A stretch of DNA of 6,862 bases, taken from assembly GCA_003854995.1 (NCBI GenBank), contig RQOI01000511.1, positions 1 to 6,862 of the forward strand, read 5' to 3'. Below the pieces are notes generated by a model, which did not search any database, was not told the origin of the DNA, and was given only the letters and a program-made list of their open reading frames with translations. Source of the stretch: Candidatus Zhuqueibacterota bacterium. GTDB lineage: Bacteria; Zhuqueibacterota; Zhuqueibacteria; Residuimicrobiales; Krinioviventaceae. Positions within the stretch are counted from its first letter, which is position 1. Each line of letters starts with the position of its first letter. Below, piece after piece: positions 1-5,966 of this stretch. The translations under genes were made by a program, and so were the position numbers.

Positions 1-236
1 GCTTGTCTGAGTCATAAACCTGCGGTTTCCGCAGTGGGGCGCTCGCAATGACTGGAGGGGGCTTGTCTGAGTCATAAACCTGCGGCTTCCGCAGTGGGGC
101 GCTCGCAATGACTGAGGTGGGGCGTGTCTCTGTCATAAATTTGCGGCTTCCGCAGAGGGGGCGCTCGCAATGACGGAGGGGGGCTTGTCTGAGTCATAAA
201 TCTGCGGCTTCCGCAGTGGGGGCGCTCGCAATGACA
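1..236. repeat. Tandem array of a 60-61 bp palindromic repeat, four copies
   Basis: Units start at 1, 61, 122 and 183; the last is shortened where it meets the rpmB stop codon, and the array is open at the left window edge. Each unit carries a perfect or wobble hairpin, CTGCGG-(C/T)TT-CCGCAG, nested inside outer arms GTCAT...ATGAC. In unit 3 the stem's first base is T instead of C, which still allows a T-G (U-G) pair. Read on the minus strand, a unit begins GTCATTGCGAGCG, resembling the dispersed REP-like intergenic repeats seen in many bacterial genomes. It encodes no convincing protein. Being directly downstream of rpmB, the hairpins could end or protect the rpmB transcript, but there is no T-run after them, so a classical intrinsic terminator is not supported. 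Confidence 0.9.
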
Positions 237-237
237 G

Positions 238-429
238 CTACAGCGCCTTGACGACCTTGCCCGCCCGTAAACACTTGGTGCACACATACGCATGCCGGGT
301 GCCGGCGCCCTGCTGAATCCTCATCTTTTTAATATTCGGCATCCAGCGTCGTTTTGTCAAGTTATGGGCATGGCTCACATTGTTGCCCACAAGCGGCCCT
401 TTGCCGCAGATGTCACATTTCTTGGCCAT
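238..429 (-). CDS. rpmB: 50S ribosomal protein L28, zinc-binding form
   Basis: This encodes a 63-residue protein starting MAKKCDICGKGP, a clear match to bacterial L28, a structural protein of the large ribosomal subunit. Two CxxC pairs (C5/C8 and C50/C53) mark the zinc-binding version of the family. The basic core with HAHNLTKRRW (residues 20-29) and the run to VCTKCLRAGKV near the C-terminus are typical. Two ATG codons lie in tandem; I chose the second (427-429) because AGGAG then sits 6 nt upstream, against 3 nt for the first, and the family protein normally starts MAKK or MAK. It is transcribed away from the polysaccharide genes and stands alone here, with no rpmG (L33) beside it. Its 3' end abuts the palindromic repeat array. 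Confidence 0.96.
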   Translation of the reverse strand: MAKKCDICGKGPLVGNNVSHAHNLTKRRWMPNIKKMRIQQGAGTRHAYVCTKCLRAGKVVKAL

Positions 430-435
430 CATTCA

Positions 436-440
436 CTCCT
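436..440 (-). promoter_or_regulatory. rpmB ribosome binding site
   Basis: AGGAG on the minus strand (within AAGGAG) lies 6 nt before the ATG at 427-429. It decides between the two adjacent start codons in favour of the inner one. Confidence 0.75.
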
Positions 441-460
441 TGATCTATCAATAACTTTTC

Positions 461-499
461 ATTTCAGTGCAAAGGCTGATAATATATTAAAACTGAAAT
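461..499. repeat. 8 bp perfect inverted repeat around the rpmB -10
   Basis: ATTTCAGT at 461-468 is the exact reverse complement of ACTGAAAT at 492-499. The 23 bp between them contain the proposed -10 hexamer (481-486) and start point. One arm would lie in the -35/-10 spacer and the other just inside the transcript. This could be an operator bound by a dimeric regulator, or chance in A+T-rich DNA. Confidence 0.4.
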
Positions 500-509
500 C
501 GAAAATCAA
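481..509 (-). promoter_or_regulatory. Candidate sigma70-type promoter for rpmB
   Basis: On the minus strand TTGATT (504-509) and TATATT (481-486) are separated by exactly 17 nt. They match 4 of 6 and 5 of 6 bases of the sigma70 consensus. Transcription would begin near 474 and give a 5' leader of about 45 nt before the rpmB start. A+T-rich DNA throws up such matches by chance, so this is only a good candidate. Confidence 0.5.
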
Positions 510-618
510 GATATTCGTACGAAAGAAAGTAAATATTAAAGTTTTCCCTGGCGTACCCTTTGCGCCTGCGGCTTTGTGCGAGTTTGCACTATTCACGCCA
601 AGTGAGCTTGGATCCGGA

Positions 619-649
619 TTTACGCAAAAAAACAGAAAATCTGTATAAT
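619..649 (+). promoter_or_regulatory. Promoter-like site 1 upstream of the polysaccharide genes
   Basis: A perfect TATAAT lies at 644-649. The best -35 match is TTTACG at 619-624, 19 nt away, inside the 12 bp sequence GATTTACGCAAA (617-628). The same sequence occurs again before site 2 at the same distance from its -10. A transcript from here would have a leader of roughly 400 nt before the export gene. Confidence 0.4.
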
Positions 650-763
650 CAGAATGAATTTTGCTCGAAATGCTGATAAAAGCTTTGATTTTTATTTGAA
701 ATTGCTATATTGTTCATGTCTCCAAAACCTGTAGATTAAAGACGATTGATTAAGGGGTTTCCT

Positions 764-878
764 AAAAAGTCGTTTTTTGTCCAAGCGGGAGAGCAGCGTA
801 GCAAGGCAGCAGAGATAAGGTACGATCAAGCCACTCAAATTTCACTCGTTAAAATTAGATTTACGCAAACGACTTTTT
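764..878. repeat. 115 bp segment bounded by 12 bp perfect inverted repeats
   Basis: AAAAAGTCGTTT at 764-775 and its exact complement AAACGACTTTTT at 867-878 bound a 91 bp interior with no coding potential that I can see. The layout recalls a small non-autonomous element (MITE) or a long-range hairpin. No clear target-site duplication flanks it. The right arm overlaps the promoter-like site 2 and forms part of its spacer. Confidence 0.5.
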
Positions 879-890
879 CTTTGTTATAGT
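860..890 (+). promoter_or_regulatory. Promoter-like site 2 upstream of the polysaccharide genes
   Basis: TATAGT at 885-890 follows TTTACG at 860-865 with a 19 nt spacer. It repeats the arrangement of site 1: GATTTACGCAAA (858-869), 15 nt, then the -10-like hexamer. A start near 897 would give a leader of about 160 nt containing the 9-codon ORF at 953-982. It is the better-placed of the two for the polysaccharide genes. Confidence 0.4.
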
Positions 891-952
891 CATTCATGAT
901 CAGAAGAGTTGTCGTTGACGAGTGTAATTCTTTATAGAGAAAGGTGGCGGAC

Positions 953-982
953 ATGACTGACAAACTTGCACATAACCTGTAA
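953..982 (+). other. Possible 9-codon leader ORF
   Basis: ATG at 953 opens a 9-codon frame encoding MTDKLAHNL, ending in TAA at 980-982. AAGGTGG (941-947) lies 5 nt upstream, a much better ribosome binding site than the one before the export gene. A short hairpin follows directly. The order of promoter-like site 2, this ORF, the hairpin and the export gene is what a leader-peptide control region would look like. The peptide shows no run of one amino acid, so classical amino-acid attenuation is not indicated. It could also be chance or a gene remnant. Confidence 0.3.
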
Positions 983-984
983 GT

Positions 985-1003
985 GACAGTGCGGAGCTCT
1001 GTC
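985..1003 (+). promoter_or_regulatory. Short hairpin in the leader of the export gene
   Basis: GACAG (985-989) pairs with CTGTC (999-1003) across a 9 nt loop, starting 2 nt after the leader ORF stop. A second small hairpin, CTTTG-CAG-CAAAG (1037-1049), ends 10 nt before the export gene's ATG. Both are short and neither is followed by a T-run, so a regulatory role is speculative. Confidence 0.25.
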
Positions 1004-1059
1004 CATCTGAGAATAACTCGTCACTTGGCATTTCATCTTTGCAGCAAAGTATAGGCACT

Positions 1060-2004
1060 ATGAAAGAGAAAACCAAAGAGAAAACCGTCGTTTTGAAGAG
1101 ATATTTGATCACTCTTATCATCGCAGCAGCGCCCCTTTTACTGATGGCGCAGAGTCGGCTCATACGGCCGGGCGATTCGATCGATATCGTTGTCTACGGA
1201 CACCAGGAACTGTCGCGCGTCGTCACTGTGAACAGCGCCGGTGCGATCGATTTCCCGTTCATGCAGAACATACCGGTGGACGGCATGAGTCTGGATGAGC
1301 TGCGGCGCTTCATGGAAGCGCAATTGTCGCGCTATCTGGATGGGCAACCCGTGATGACGTTGAGCTTCACTGACACCAAAATTTTGCTCGTCAGTGTTTT
1401 GGGACATGTCAAGAATCCGGGCACCATTCAGTTGACGCCCGAAGGCACCCTGCAGGAAGCGTTGGCCAAAGCCGGCGGGCCGTTGCCCGGCGCCAGCGTC
1501 GAGTCGATAAATCTCATCCGAACTGAGGATGGCAAAACGCAGAAAAAGCAGTTCAACCTCTACCGTCTCAATCTCCTGGGTGATATGACGCACAATCCGA
1601 CGCTGCAAAACGGCGATATCGTCCTGGTGACCGGGAGTTCCATTTTTTCCAGCGTCAAGATCATTGGCAACGTCCGTTCCCCCGGGGTCTACGAGCCGCC
1701 GCAAGGCGCCACCCTGCTGGATATGATTTTTCTCGCCGGCGGACTCGACAGGAATGCCGATCTTTCGAGAATAAGATATGTCTCACCGTCCGCGAAACAA
1801 TCGAAAGAGTTCGAGATCAATCTGAATGACTATTTTGCCGCACCCCTGCGCTACGAGCTGCCGCGCGTGTTGCCGGGTGATATCATTGTTGTGCCGGAAA
1901 AGAGACAGGTCTGGAGAAGCGCGCTGACCATGATCGGCAGCGTCTCATCCATTTTATCGATGATTTATACGGTCATCATGATTGAGCGCTATACAAGCGA
2001 CTAG
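1060..2004 (+). CDS. Polysaccharide export protein (Poly_export/SLBB family, Wza-like)
   Basis: This 314-residue protein belongs to the outer-membrane polysaccharide export family, which forms the exit channel for capsule or exopolysaccharide. A Lys-rich start and hydrophobic stretch (about 15-30, ending LLLMAQ) form a signal peptide. There is no lipobox cysteine, unlike E. coli Wza. Residues 34-103, from LIRPGDSIDIVVYGHQEL, are the export domain. SLBB domains follow at about 108-190 (VLGHVKNPGTI) and 199-279 (IIGNVRSPGVY...LPGDIIVVPE). A hydrophobic C-terminal helix (about 288-308) could be the membrane-crossing helix seen in Wza. I chose the ATG at 1060 because it starts directly at the signal peptide; a TTG at 1039 is the only earlier in-frame start. 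No Shine-Dalgarno is visible. It lies just upstream of the Wzc-like gene, its usual partner. Confidence 0.93.
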   Translation: MKEKTKEKTVVLKRYLITLIIAAAPLLLMAQSRLIRPGDSIDIVVYGHQELSRVVTVNSAGAIDFPFMQNIPVDGMSLDELRRFMEAQLSRYLDGQPVMTLSFTDTKILLVSVLGHVKNPGTIQLTPEGTLQEALAKAGGPLPGASVESINLIRTEDGKTQKKQFNLYRLNLLGDMTHNPTLQNGDIVLVTGSSIFSSVKIIGNVRSPGVYEPPQGATLLDMIFLAGGLDRNADLSRIRYVSPSAKQSKEFEINLNDYFAAPLRYELPRVLPGDIIVVPEKRQVWRSALTMIGSVSSILSMIYTVIMIERYTSD

Positions 2005-2032
2005 CCAACATCCAGAAAGCAACCATCACGAT

Positions 2033-4321
2033 ATGACAGAGGGAAATCGAACAGTAGCGGCAAAAGAATGGACTCTGGAGGATTATATAGATCTTGCCCT
2101 GAGGCGCAAGTATCTCATCCTCGTTGTGTTTGTCGCTGTTTTTATCATTGTCCTCGCCTACAGTTTCACTCGACCCGATATCTACAGCGCCACCGTCACT
2201 TTCTCGACCGAGATGGGGCAGGATGCCGGCCTGAGCAGCGTCATGCCGTATCGCTATTATCAGATGAGCAAGCCGGTCGAGTACTATCTGGCGGTGATGA
2301 ACAGCGGTCTTTATCGTGACAAGATCATCAAAGCGGCCGCCACTGACAGCATCCTGCTGGCGCACGGCGGTCTGTCCGCCGACGAGACCTATGGTCTCAT
2401 TGGCAGGATTGGTCTGTCAAAGGAGGAATACTCGGAGCTCATGTACATGAGCGTCACCGCCAACGATCCCGTCGTCGCCTATCGTATCGTCGACATCGCC
2501 GCGACCGCCTACAAAGATCGCTCGCGCGAGATTCAGGAAGAGGAAGCCCGCACCACGGTCGAGTATGTGAGCAAGCAGATTGCGCTCGCCGAAGAAAATC
2601 TCGAGAACGCGGAGCGGCAACTACAGGAATTCAAGTCCAAGACCAAATTCACCGCCACCAATGTCAATGACGGCATCATCCAGCGTCTGAATGAGATCGA
2701 GAACAAGGTCACCGAGCTCGCCACCCAACGGCAGTTGGCGCAGGCCAACCTGAACGTCTACAACGAACGTCTCGGTCAGTTTGAGGATCAAATCTCCGCC
2801 GGTCTGTGGGACTTTGAAACGCCCGAGATTGTGCAGATGCGGCGCGAGATCGAGGAGCTGCAGAACAAAAAGAACGCGCTCGAGGAAAACAATGGCAGCG
2901 CCAGGCAGATCAATCAGCTGGATGGCGACATCAACGAGCGCAAGCAGTTCCTGCGCGACGCCGTGCTCAAGCGATCGACAGACACCTCGATGTCAAAGAG
3001 GCCGGCCGGCGAGACGCAGGAGGTCGCGGCTTATCAAGAACGCAAGATCGAGGAAGAGCTCAATCTCTTCACTCTGCGCAATCAGGAGCGCTACTATGTC
3101 TCTCTGCGGGACAGCTACCGCAAGCAGCACCCCAACATGCTGGAGCACTCCATAGAGCTCGCCAAGCTGCAGCGGGCAAAGACGGTGAACGAGACGCTCT
3201 ACAACTTTTTAATTCAGAAAGGTGAAGAAGCAAAGATAAAAGCGGCGACCGGCACGGGCGGCGTCAAGGTGATCTCGCCGCCGTCCATTCCGGAGCGACC
3301 CATCCCGCAGAACACCATGCGTCAGATCATGGTCGGCGTGATTCTCGGACTCGGCCTCGGTTTTGGCCTCGCGTTTGGAATGGATTTCATCGACAAGAGC
3401 ATCCACACGCCGGAAGAGATCGAACGCTACCTCGGATTGTCGGTCATTGGGACGATCCCTCATATTGACTATCTGAAAAACAAAGCCAAAGCCACGGTCG
3501 AGAAGAAACAGGTTGTGCTGGCCGGGCGGAAGAATGGCCATGCCACTGTTGACAAAGATATCAACGAGCGGACCTTTCAACTGCTGCCGTTGCTCGGCAG
3601 CAAAAATCCGCTCGTCGAGGCGTACCGCAATCTGCGTACTGATCTGCAGTTCGTCAATGTCGACAACCAGATCAAATCCATCATGATGACCAGTGCCACG
3701 CCGGGAGAGGGCAAGAGCCTCAATACCGCCAATCTCGCCATCTCGTTCTCGGAGCTCGGCAAGAACGTGCTGATTGTTGACTGCGACATGCGTAAGCCTG
3801 TTCAGCATCGTATTTTTCAACTTGAAAAAACCCCGGGACTCACGGAATATCTGGCGCGCGGCCAGTCCCTTGAGTCGGTTGTACAAAAGACCGCCATCAG
3901 CGGACTGCATCTGATTTCCGCCGGCACCTCGCCGCCGAATCCCGCCGAAATGCTCGACAGCAAAAGGATGACCGAACTGATTTCGCAGCTCAGCGATCAG
4001 TTTGATCTCGTCATCTACGACACGCCGCCGCTCATCGCTGTCAGCGATCCAAAGATCCTGGCGCCCAAAGTGGGCACTGTCCTGCTGGTCGTTCGTGCCG
4101 GCAAGGTCAATTATCATTTGGTGAAAGATGCTTTTTCCCGTCTCGCCAAAGTCGATGCCAAAGTGATCGGCGCCGTGCTCAACGGCGTCGGCACCAAAAA
4201 GGGTTATGGCTACTATTACCGTTACAACTATTACTATAATAGCGAATACTATACCAGCGGCGAGAGCAAACAACGCCGCAAAAAAAGCTACAGCAAGCCG
4301 CAGCTCTTCAAGACCAGATGA
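2033..4321 (+). CDS. Wzz/BY-kinase fusion: polysaccharide chain-length regulator and tyrosine autokinase (Wzc-like)
   Basis: This 762-residue inner-membrane protein would control polymer length and cycle between phosphorylated and free states to drive export. The first membrane helix is at about 27-45 and is followed by a long periplasmic part with coiled-coil heptads (about 175-345). A proline-rich stretch PPSIPERPIP (416-425) precedes the second helix, which is glycine-rich (about 432-450). The cytoplasmic kinase shows every hallmark: EX2RX2R oligomerisation motif (E529, R532, R535), Walker A SATPGEGKS (554-562, K561), Walker A' VLIVDCDMRKP (579-589, D583 and D585) and Walker B FDLVIYDTPP (657-666, D663). 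The tail holds a tyrosine cluster, 10 Tyr in residues 725-740, plus Y753. I chose the ATG at 2033; an in-frame TTG at 1982 would overlap the previous gene. No Shine-Dalgarno is visible. No matching phosphatase gene (Wzb type) is in the window. Confidence 0.95.
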   Translation: MTEGNRTVAAKEWTLEDYIDLALRRKYLILVVFVAVFIIVLAYSFTRPDIYSATVTFSTEMGQDAGLSSVMPYRYYQMSKPVEYYLAVMNSGLYRDKIIKAAATDSILLAHGGLSADETYGLIGRIGLSKEEYSELMYMSVTANDPVVAYRIVDIAATAYKDRSREIQEEEARTTVEYVSKQIALAEENLENAERQLQEFKSKTKFTATNVNDGIIQRLNEIENKVTELATQRQLAQANLNVYNERLGQFEDQISAGLWDFETPEIVQMRREIEELQNKKNALEENNGSARQINQLDGDINERKQFLRDAVLKRSTDTSMSKRPAGETQEVAAYQERKIEEELNLFTLRNQERYYVSLRDSYRKQHPNMLEHSIELAKLQRAKTVNETLYNFLIQKGEEAKIKAATGTGGVKVISPPSIPERPIPQNTMRQIMVGVILGLGLGFGLAFGMDFIDKSIHTPEEIERYLGLSVIGTIPHIDYLKNKAKATVEKKQVVLAGRKNGHATVDKDINERTFQLLPLLGSKNPLVEAYRNLRTDLQFVNVDNQIKSIMMTSATPGEGKSLNTANLAISFSELGKNVLIVDCDMRKPVQHRIFQLEKTPGLTEYLARGQSLESVVQKTAISGLHLISAGTSPPNPAEMLDSKRMTELISQLSDQFDLVIYDTPPLIAVSDPKILAPKVGTVLLVVRAGKVNYHLVKDAFSRLAKVDAKVIGAVLNGVGTKKGYGYYYRYNYYYNSEYYTSGESKQRRKKSYSKPQLFKTR

Positions 4322-4329
4322 CATATATT

Positions 4330-4356
4330 GAGGGGCAGCGCGCGCCTTTGTCCCTC
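4330..4356 (+). promoter_or_regulatory. Hairpin between the kinase gene and wbpB
   Basis: GAGGGGCA (4330-4337) pairs with TGTCCCTC (4349-4356), 8 bp with one G-T pair, around an 11 nt G+C-rich loop. It begins 8 nt after the kinase stop codon. No T-run follows, so it looks more like an intercistronic stability or processing element than a terminator. It would let expression of wbpB differ from that of the export genes. Confidence 0.35.
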
Positions 4357-4393
4357 TCCGCCTGTCAACATCTCATCATCATAACATTTTCCT

Positions 4394-5413
4394 ATGACAA
4401 GACAATCTCTCAACTTTGCCCTCATCGGCGCTGCCGGCTATATCGCGCCGCGACACATGCAGGCGATCAAGGAGACCAGCAACCGTCTCGTCTGTGCGCT
4501 CGATCCCAGCGATTCCGTCGGTATTCTGGATCGTTACTTTGACGACGTCGATTTTTTCACTGATTTTGAACGGTTTGACCGTCACATCGGTCTGTTGCGC
4601 CGGGTCCAGCACCAGGACATGGTCGATTACGTCAGCATCTGCTCGCCCAACTTTTTGCACGATGCGCACATTCGTTTTGCCCTGCGCAATCACGCGGATG
4701 CCATCTGCGAAAAGCCGCTGGTGCTCAATCCCTGGAATCTCGACGCTCTGGAAGAGGATGAACGCGAGACCGGGCACAGAGTGTACAACGTGCTGCAGCT
4801 GCGCATTCATCCGACCATTCAGGAGCTGAAGAGACGGATGGCGGCCGAAGATGGCAAGCGGCACGTCGTTGATCTGAGCTACATCACTCGTCGCGGCAAA
4901 TGGTATCGCTATTCATGGAAGGGCGATGTGCACAAGTCCGGCGGCGTCGCCACCAATATCGGCATTCATTTTTTCGACATGCTGATGTGGATCTTTGGAA
5001 AGGCAGAAAAGAGTCAGGTGCACATAGCCGACGATAAGAGAATGGCCGGCTATTTAGAACTGCAAAAAGCTGACGTGCGCTGGTTTTTGTCGGTCGATTG
5101 CGCCGATCTGCCGGAGACCGCCCGTTCTGCCGGTCGCCCGACCTATCGCTGCATCTTCATAGACGGTCAGGAGATCGAATTCTCCGAGGGATTTGCCGAC
5201 CTGCACACCCTGGTCTACCAGGATATCCTGGCCGGTCGCGGTTACGGCATCGCCGATGCGCGTCCCTCCATCGAGCTGGCCTATGCCCTGCGCGGCGTTG
5301 CAGCGGCGGTGGGCGATCGGGATCGGGTGCATCCCATGGCGTGGGCGCTCCTGGGCAGCGCTGTGAGTCGTACGAACGCTGCTGGCCTGAAAAATTTACT
5401 CGCACACAGTTGA
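4394..5413 (+). CDS. wbpB: UDP-N-acetyl-2-amino-2-deoxy-D-glucuronate 3-dehydrogenase (WbpB/WlbA, Gfo/Idh/MocA family)
   Basis: This 339-residue cytoplasmic oxidoreductase should oxidise UDP-GlcNAcA at C3 with NAD+ to the 3-keto sugar. That is the second step towards UDP-GlcNAc(3NAc)A and UDP-ManNAc(3NAc)A, used in some O antigens and capsules. From memory of WlbA, the resemblance runs nearly the whole length: N-terminal nucleotide-binding FALIGAAGYIAPRH (8-21), SVGILDRYF (41-49), DYVSICSPNFLHDAHIRFAL (78-97), the family EKP motif (E106, K107, P108), then KSGGVATNIGIHFFD (181-195) with H192, and EIEFSEGFADLHT (260-272). The final 25 or so residues, after VHPMAW, look longer than usual. Its transaminase (WbpE), acetyltransferase (WbpD) and epimerase (WbpI) partners are absent here. 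It is co-directional with the kinase gene, 72 nt downstream. No Shine-Dalgarno precedes the ATG. Confidence 0.93.
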   Translation: MTRQSLNFALIGAAGYIAPRHMQAIKETSNRLVCALDPSDSVGILDRYFDDVDFFTDFERFDRHIGLLRRVQHQDMVDYVSICSPNFLHDAHIRFALRNHADAICEKPLVLNPWNLDALEEDERETGHRVYNVLQLRIHPTIQELKRRMAAEDGKRHVVDLSYITRRGKWYRYSWKGDVHKSGGVATNIGIHFFDMLMWIFGKAEKSQVHIADDKRMAGYLELQKADVRWFLSVDCADLPETARSAGRPTYRCIFIDGQEIEFSEGFADLHTLVYQDILAGRGYGIADARPSIELAYALRGVAAAVGDRDRVHPMAWALLGSAVSRTNAAGLKNLLAHS

Positions 5414-5516
5414 GAGTATTTTACGAAAACTGGGCTCTATATACTGCAAAGCTTGATTTTCGTCGCAGGATTCTGTAATATCCATCCGAGGACCCAGGAA
5501 AGGAAGGGGAAAGGCC

Positions 5517-5885
5517 ATGGCTGAAATCACTCTTGAAAAGACGCATGCGCTGCTGGAAAGGCTGGCGGAATACGTCATGACGCAGGTAGCAACGCGGCAG
5601 GAGATGAACGATCGATTTGCGCAGGTTGACGAGCGGTTTGCGCAGATTGACAAAAAGTTCGAGCAGATCGACAAGCGGTTTGAGCAGATTGACAAAAAGT
5701 TCGAGCAGATCGATGAGCGGTTTGAGCAGAGCGATAAATCCATTCAAGGGATACGCACCCAGCTCGATCTCATCCGCACCGAGCAGCAAATCTTTGTAAA
5801 AACGTTTGATCTGCACCACAAGCGTCTGGTGCTTCTTGAAGATGAATCCAGTTATCGCGTGCGGGAGCGCCGCGGCAAGGCATAA
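5517..5885 (+). CDS. Heptad-repeat coiled-coil protein, unknown function (copy 1)
   Basis: A 122-residue hydrophilic protein with no signal peptide or membrane segment. Residues 1-22 (from MAEITLEKTHALLERLAEY) form an amphipathic module shared with the gene at 6725. Residues 33-74 are six consecutive heptads of the form (R/K)F(A/E)Q(I/V/S)D(K/E), with Phe and Ile/Val at the a and d positions, a canonical parallel coiled coil likely to oligomerise. The C-terminal 45 residues are less regular and rich in charge. The purine-rich AGGAAAGGAAGGGG just upstream of the ATG provides a strong ribosome binding site. The 103 nt gap after wbpB suggests a separate unit, but I see no confident promoter in it. 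I do not recognise a named family. The protein could be a scaffold or partner-binding subunit. Confidence 0.85.
   Translation: MAEITLEKTHALLERLAEYVMTQVATRQEMNDRFAQVDERFAQIDKKFEQIDKRFEQIDKKFEQIDERFEQSDKSIQGIRTQLDLIRTEQQIFVKTFDLHHKRLVLLEDESSYRVRERRGKA
5613..5738 (+). repeat. Six tandem 21 bp repeats with a 42 bp higher-order period
   Basis: Six in-frame 21 bp units encode the six heptads of the coiled-coil protein. Units 2-3 (5634-5675) and 4-5 (5676-5717) form a 42 bp pair that differs at only 3 positions. This indicates recent duplication of a two-heptad block rather than slow evolution of single heptads. In-frame units mean that copy-number change would lengthen or shorten the coil without breaking the gene. 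Confidence 0.9.
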
Positions 5886-5966
5886 TGCGACGTTTCAACG
5901 TCAAGTTGAAGAATGGAAAAAATAACGCTCGAAAAAACATACGCTGTGCAAAAGCCAGATTCATGA
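5886..5966 (+). pseudogene. Remnant of a third copy of the coiled-coil gene start
   Basis: An ATG at 5913 opens a 17-codon frame starting MEKITLEKTYA, matching the shared start of the coiled-coil genes at 5517 and 6725 (M-x-EITLEKTHA). Eighteen bases (5922-5939) are identical to 6734-6751 in the downstream copy. The frame then diverges and stops with TGA at 5964-5966, which overlaps the ATG of the DUF5674-like gene (ATGA). Upstream, 5890-5903 matches 6667-6680 in 12 of 14 bases, both just after the preceding gene's stop, so the leader of the copy is also partly kept. A hairpin TTCAAC-GTCAA-GTTGAA lies at 5894-5910. The piece may now act only as a translated leader for the next gene. Confidence 0.7.

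Noticed and set aside
1..236. CRISPR array
   Set aside because: The whole 60 bp unit is repeated; there are no unique spacers between conserved repeats.
72..293. Minus-strand frame of 73 codons across the repeat array
   Set aside because: It is made almost wholly of translated tandem repeat and overlaps the end of rpmB; no family features.
598..611. CCAAG-TGAG-CTTGG hairpin before promoter-like site 1
   Set aside because: Only a 5 bp stem with no T-run on either strand; too weak to name.
292..648. Plus-strand frame of 118 codons
   Set aside because: It runs antisense through rpmB and then through the A+T-rich promoter region; no ribosome binding site or recognisable domain.
780..860. Possible tRNA or small structured RNA in the intergenic region
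   Set aside because: I found no cloverleaf pairing or T-arm consensus.
1039..1059. TTG start adding 7 residues to the export protein
   Set aside because: No ribosome binding site, and the ATG at 1060 begins directly at the basic part of the signal peptide.
900..1163. Minus-strand frame of 87 codons with a hydrophobic segment
   Set aside because: The hydrophobic part is the antisense of the export protein's signal peptide region; no support for its own start.
1982..2032. TTG start adding 17 residues to the kinase and overlapping the export gene
   Set aside because: The extra residues look unlike the family's start, and the ATG at 2033 gives the usual short N-terminal tail before the first membrane helix.
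3209..4324. Long minus-strand frame of 371 codons
   Set aside because: It lies antisense to the kinase domain; its composition reflects the opposite strand's codon bias and it shows no family motifs.
4318..4542. Plus-strand frame of 74 codons whose ATG overlaps the kinase stop
   Set aside because: Although the ATGA overlap is attractive, it runs out of frame into wbpB and resembles no protein.
5410..5445. Promoter before the first coiled-coil gene (TTGAGA with TATATA or TATACT)
   Set aside because: The spacing of 22-24 nt is outside the usual range for sigma70 promoters.
5885..5962. Upstream ATG for the DUF5674-like gene, overlapping the previous stop (TAATG)
   Set aside because: The added 26 residues are an out-of-frame reading of the coiled-coil gene remnant and are absent from the family's usual start.
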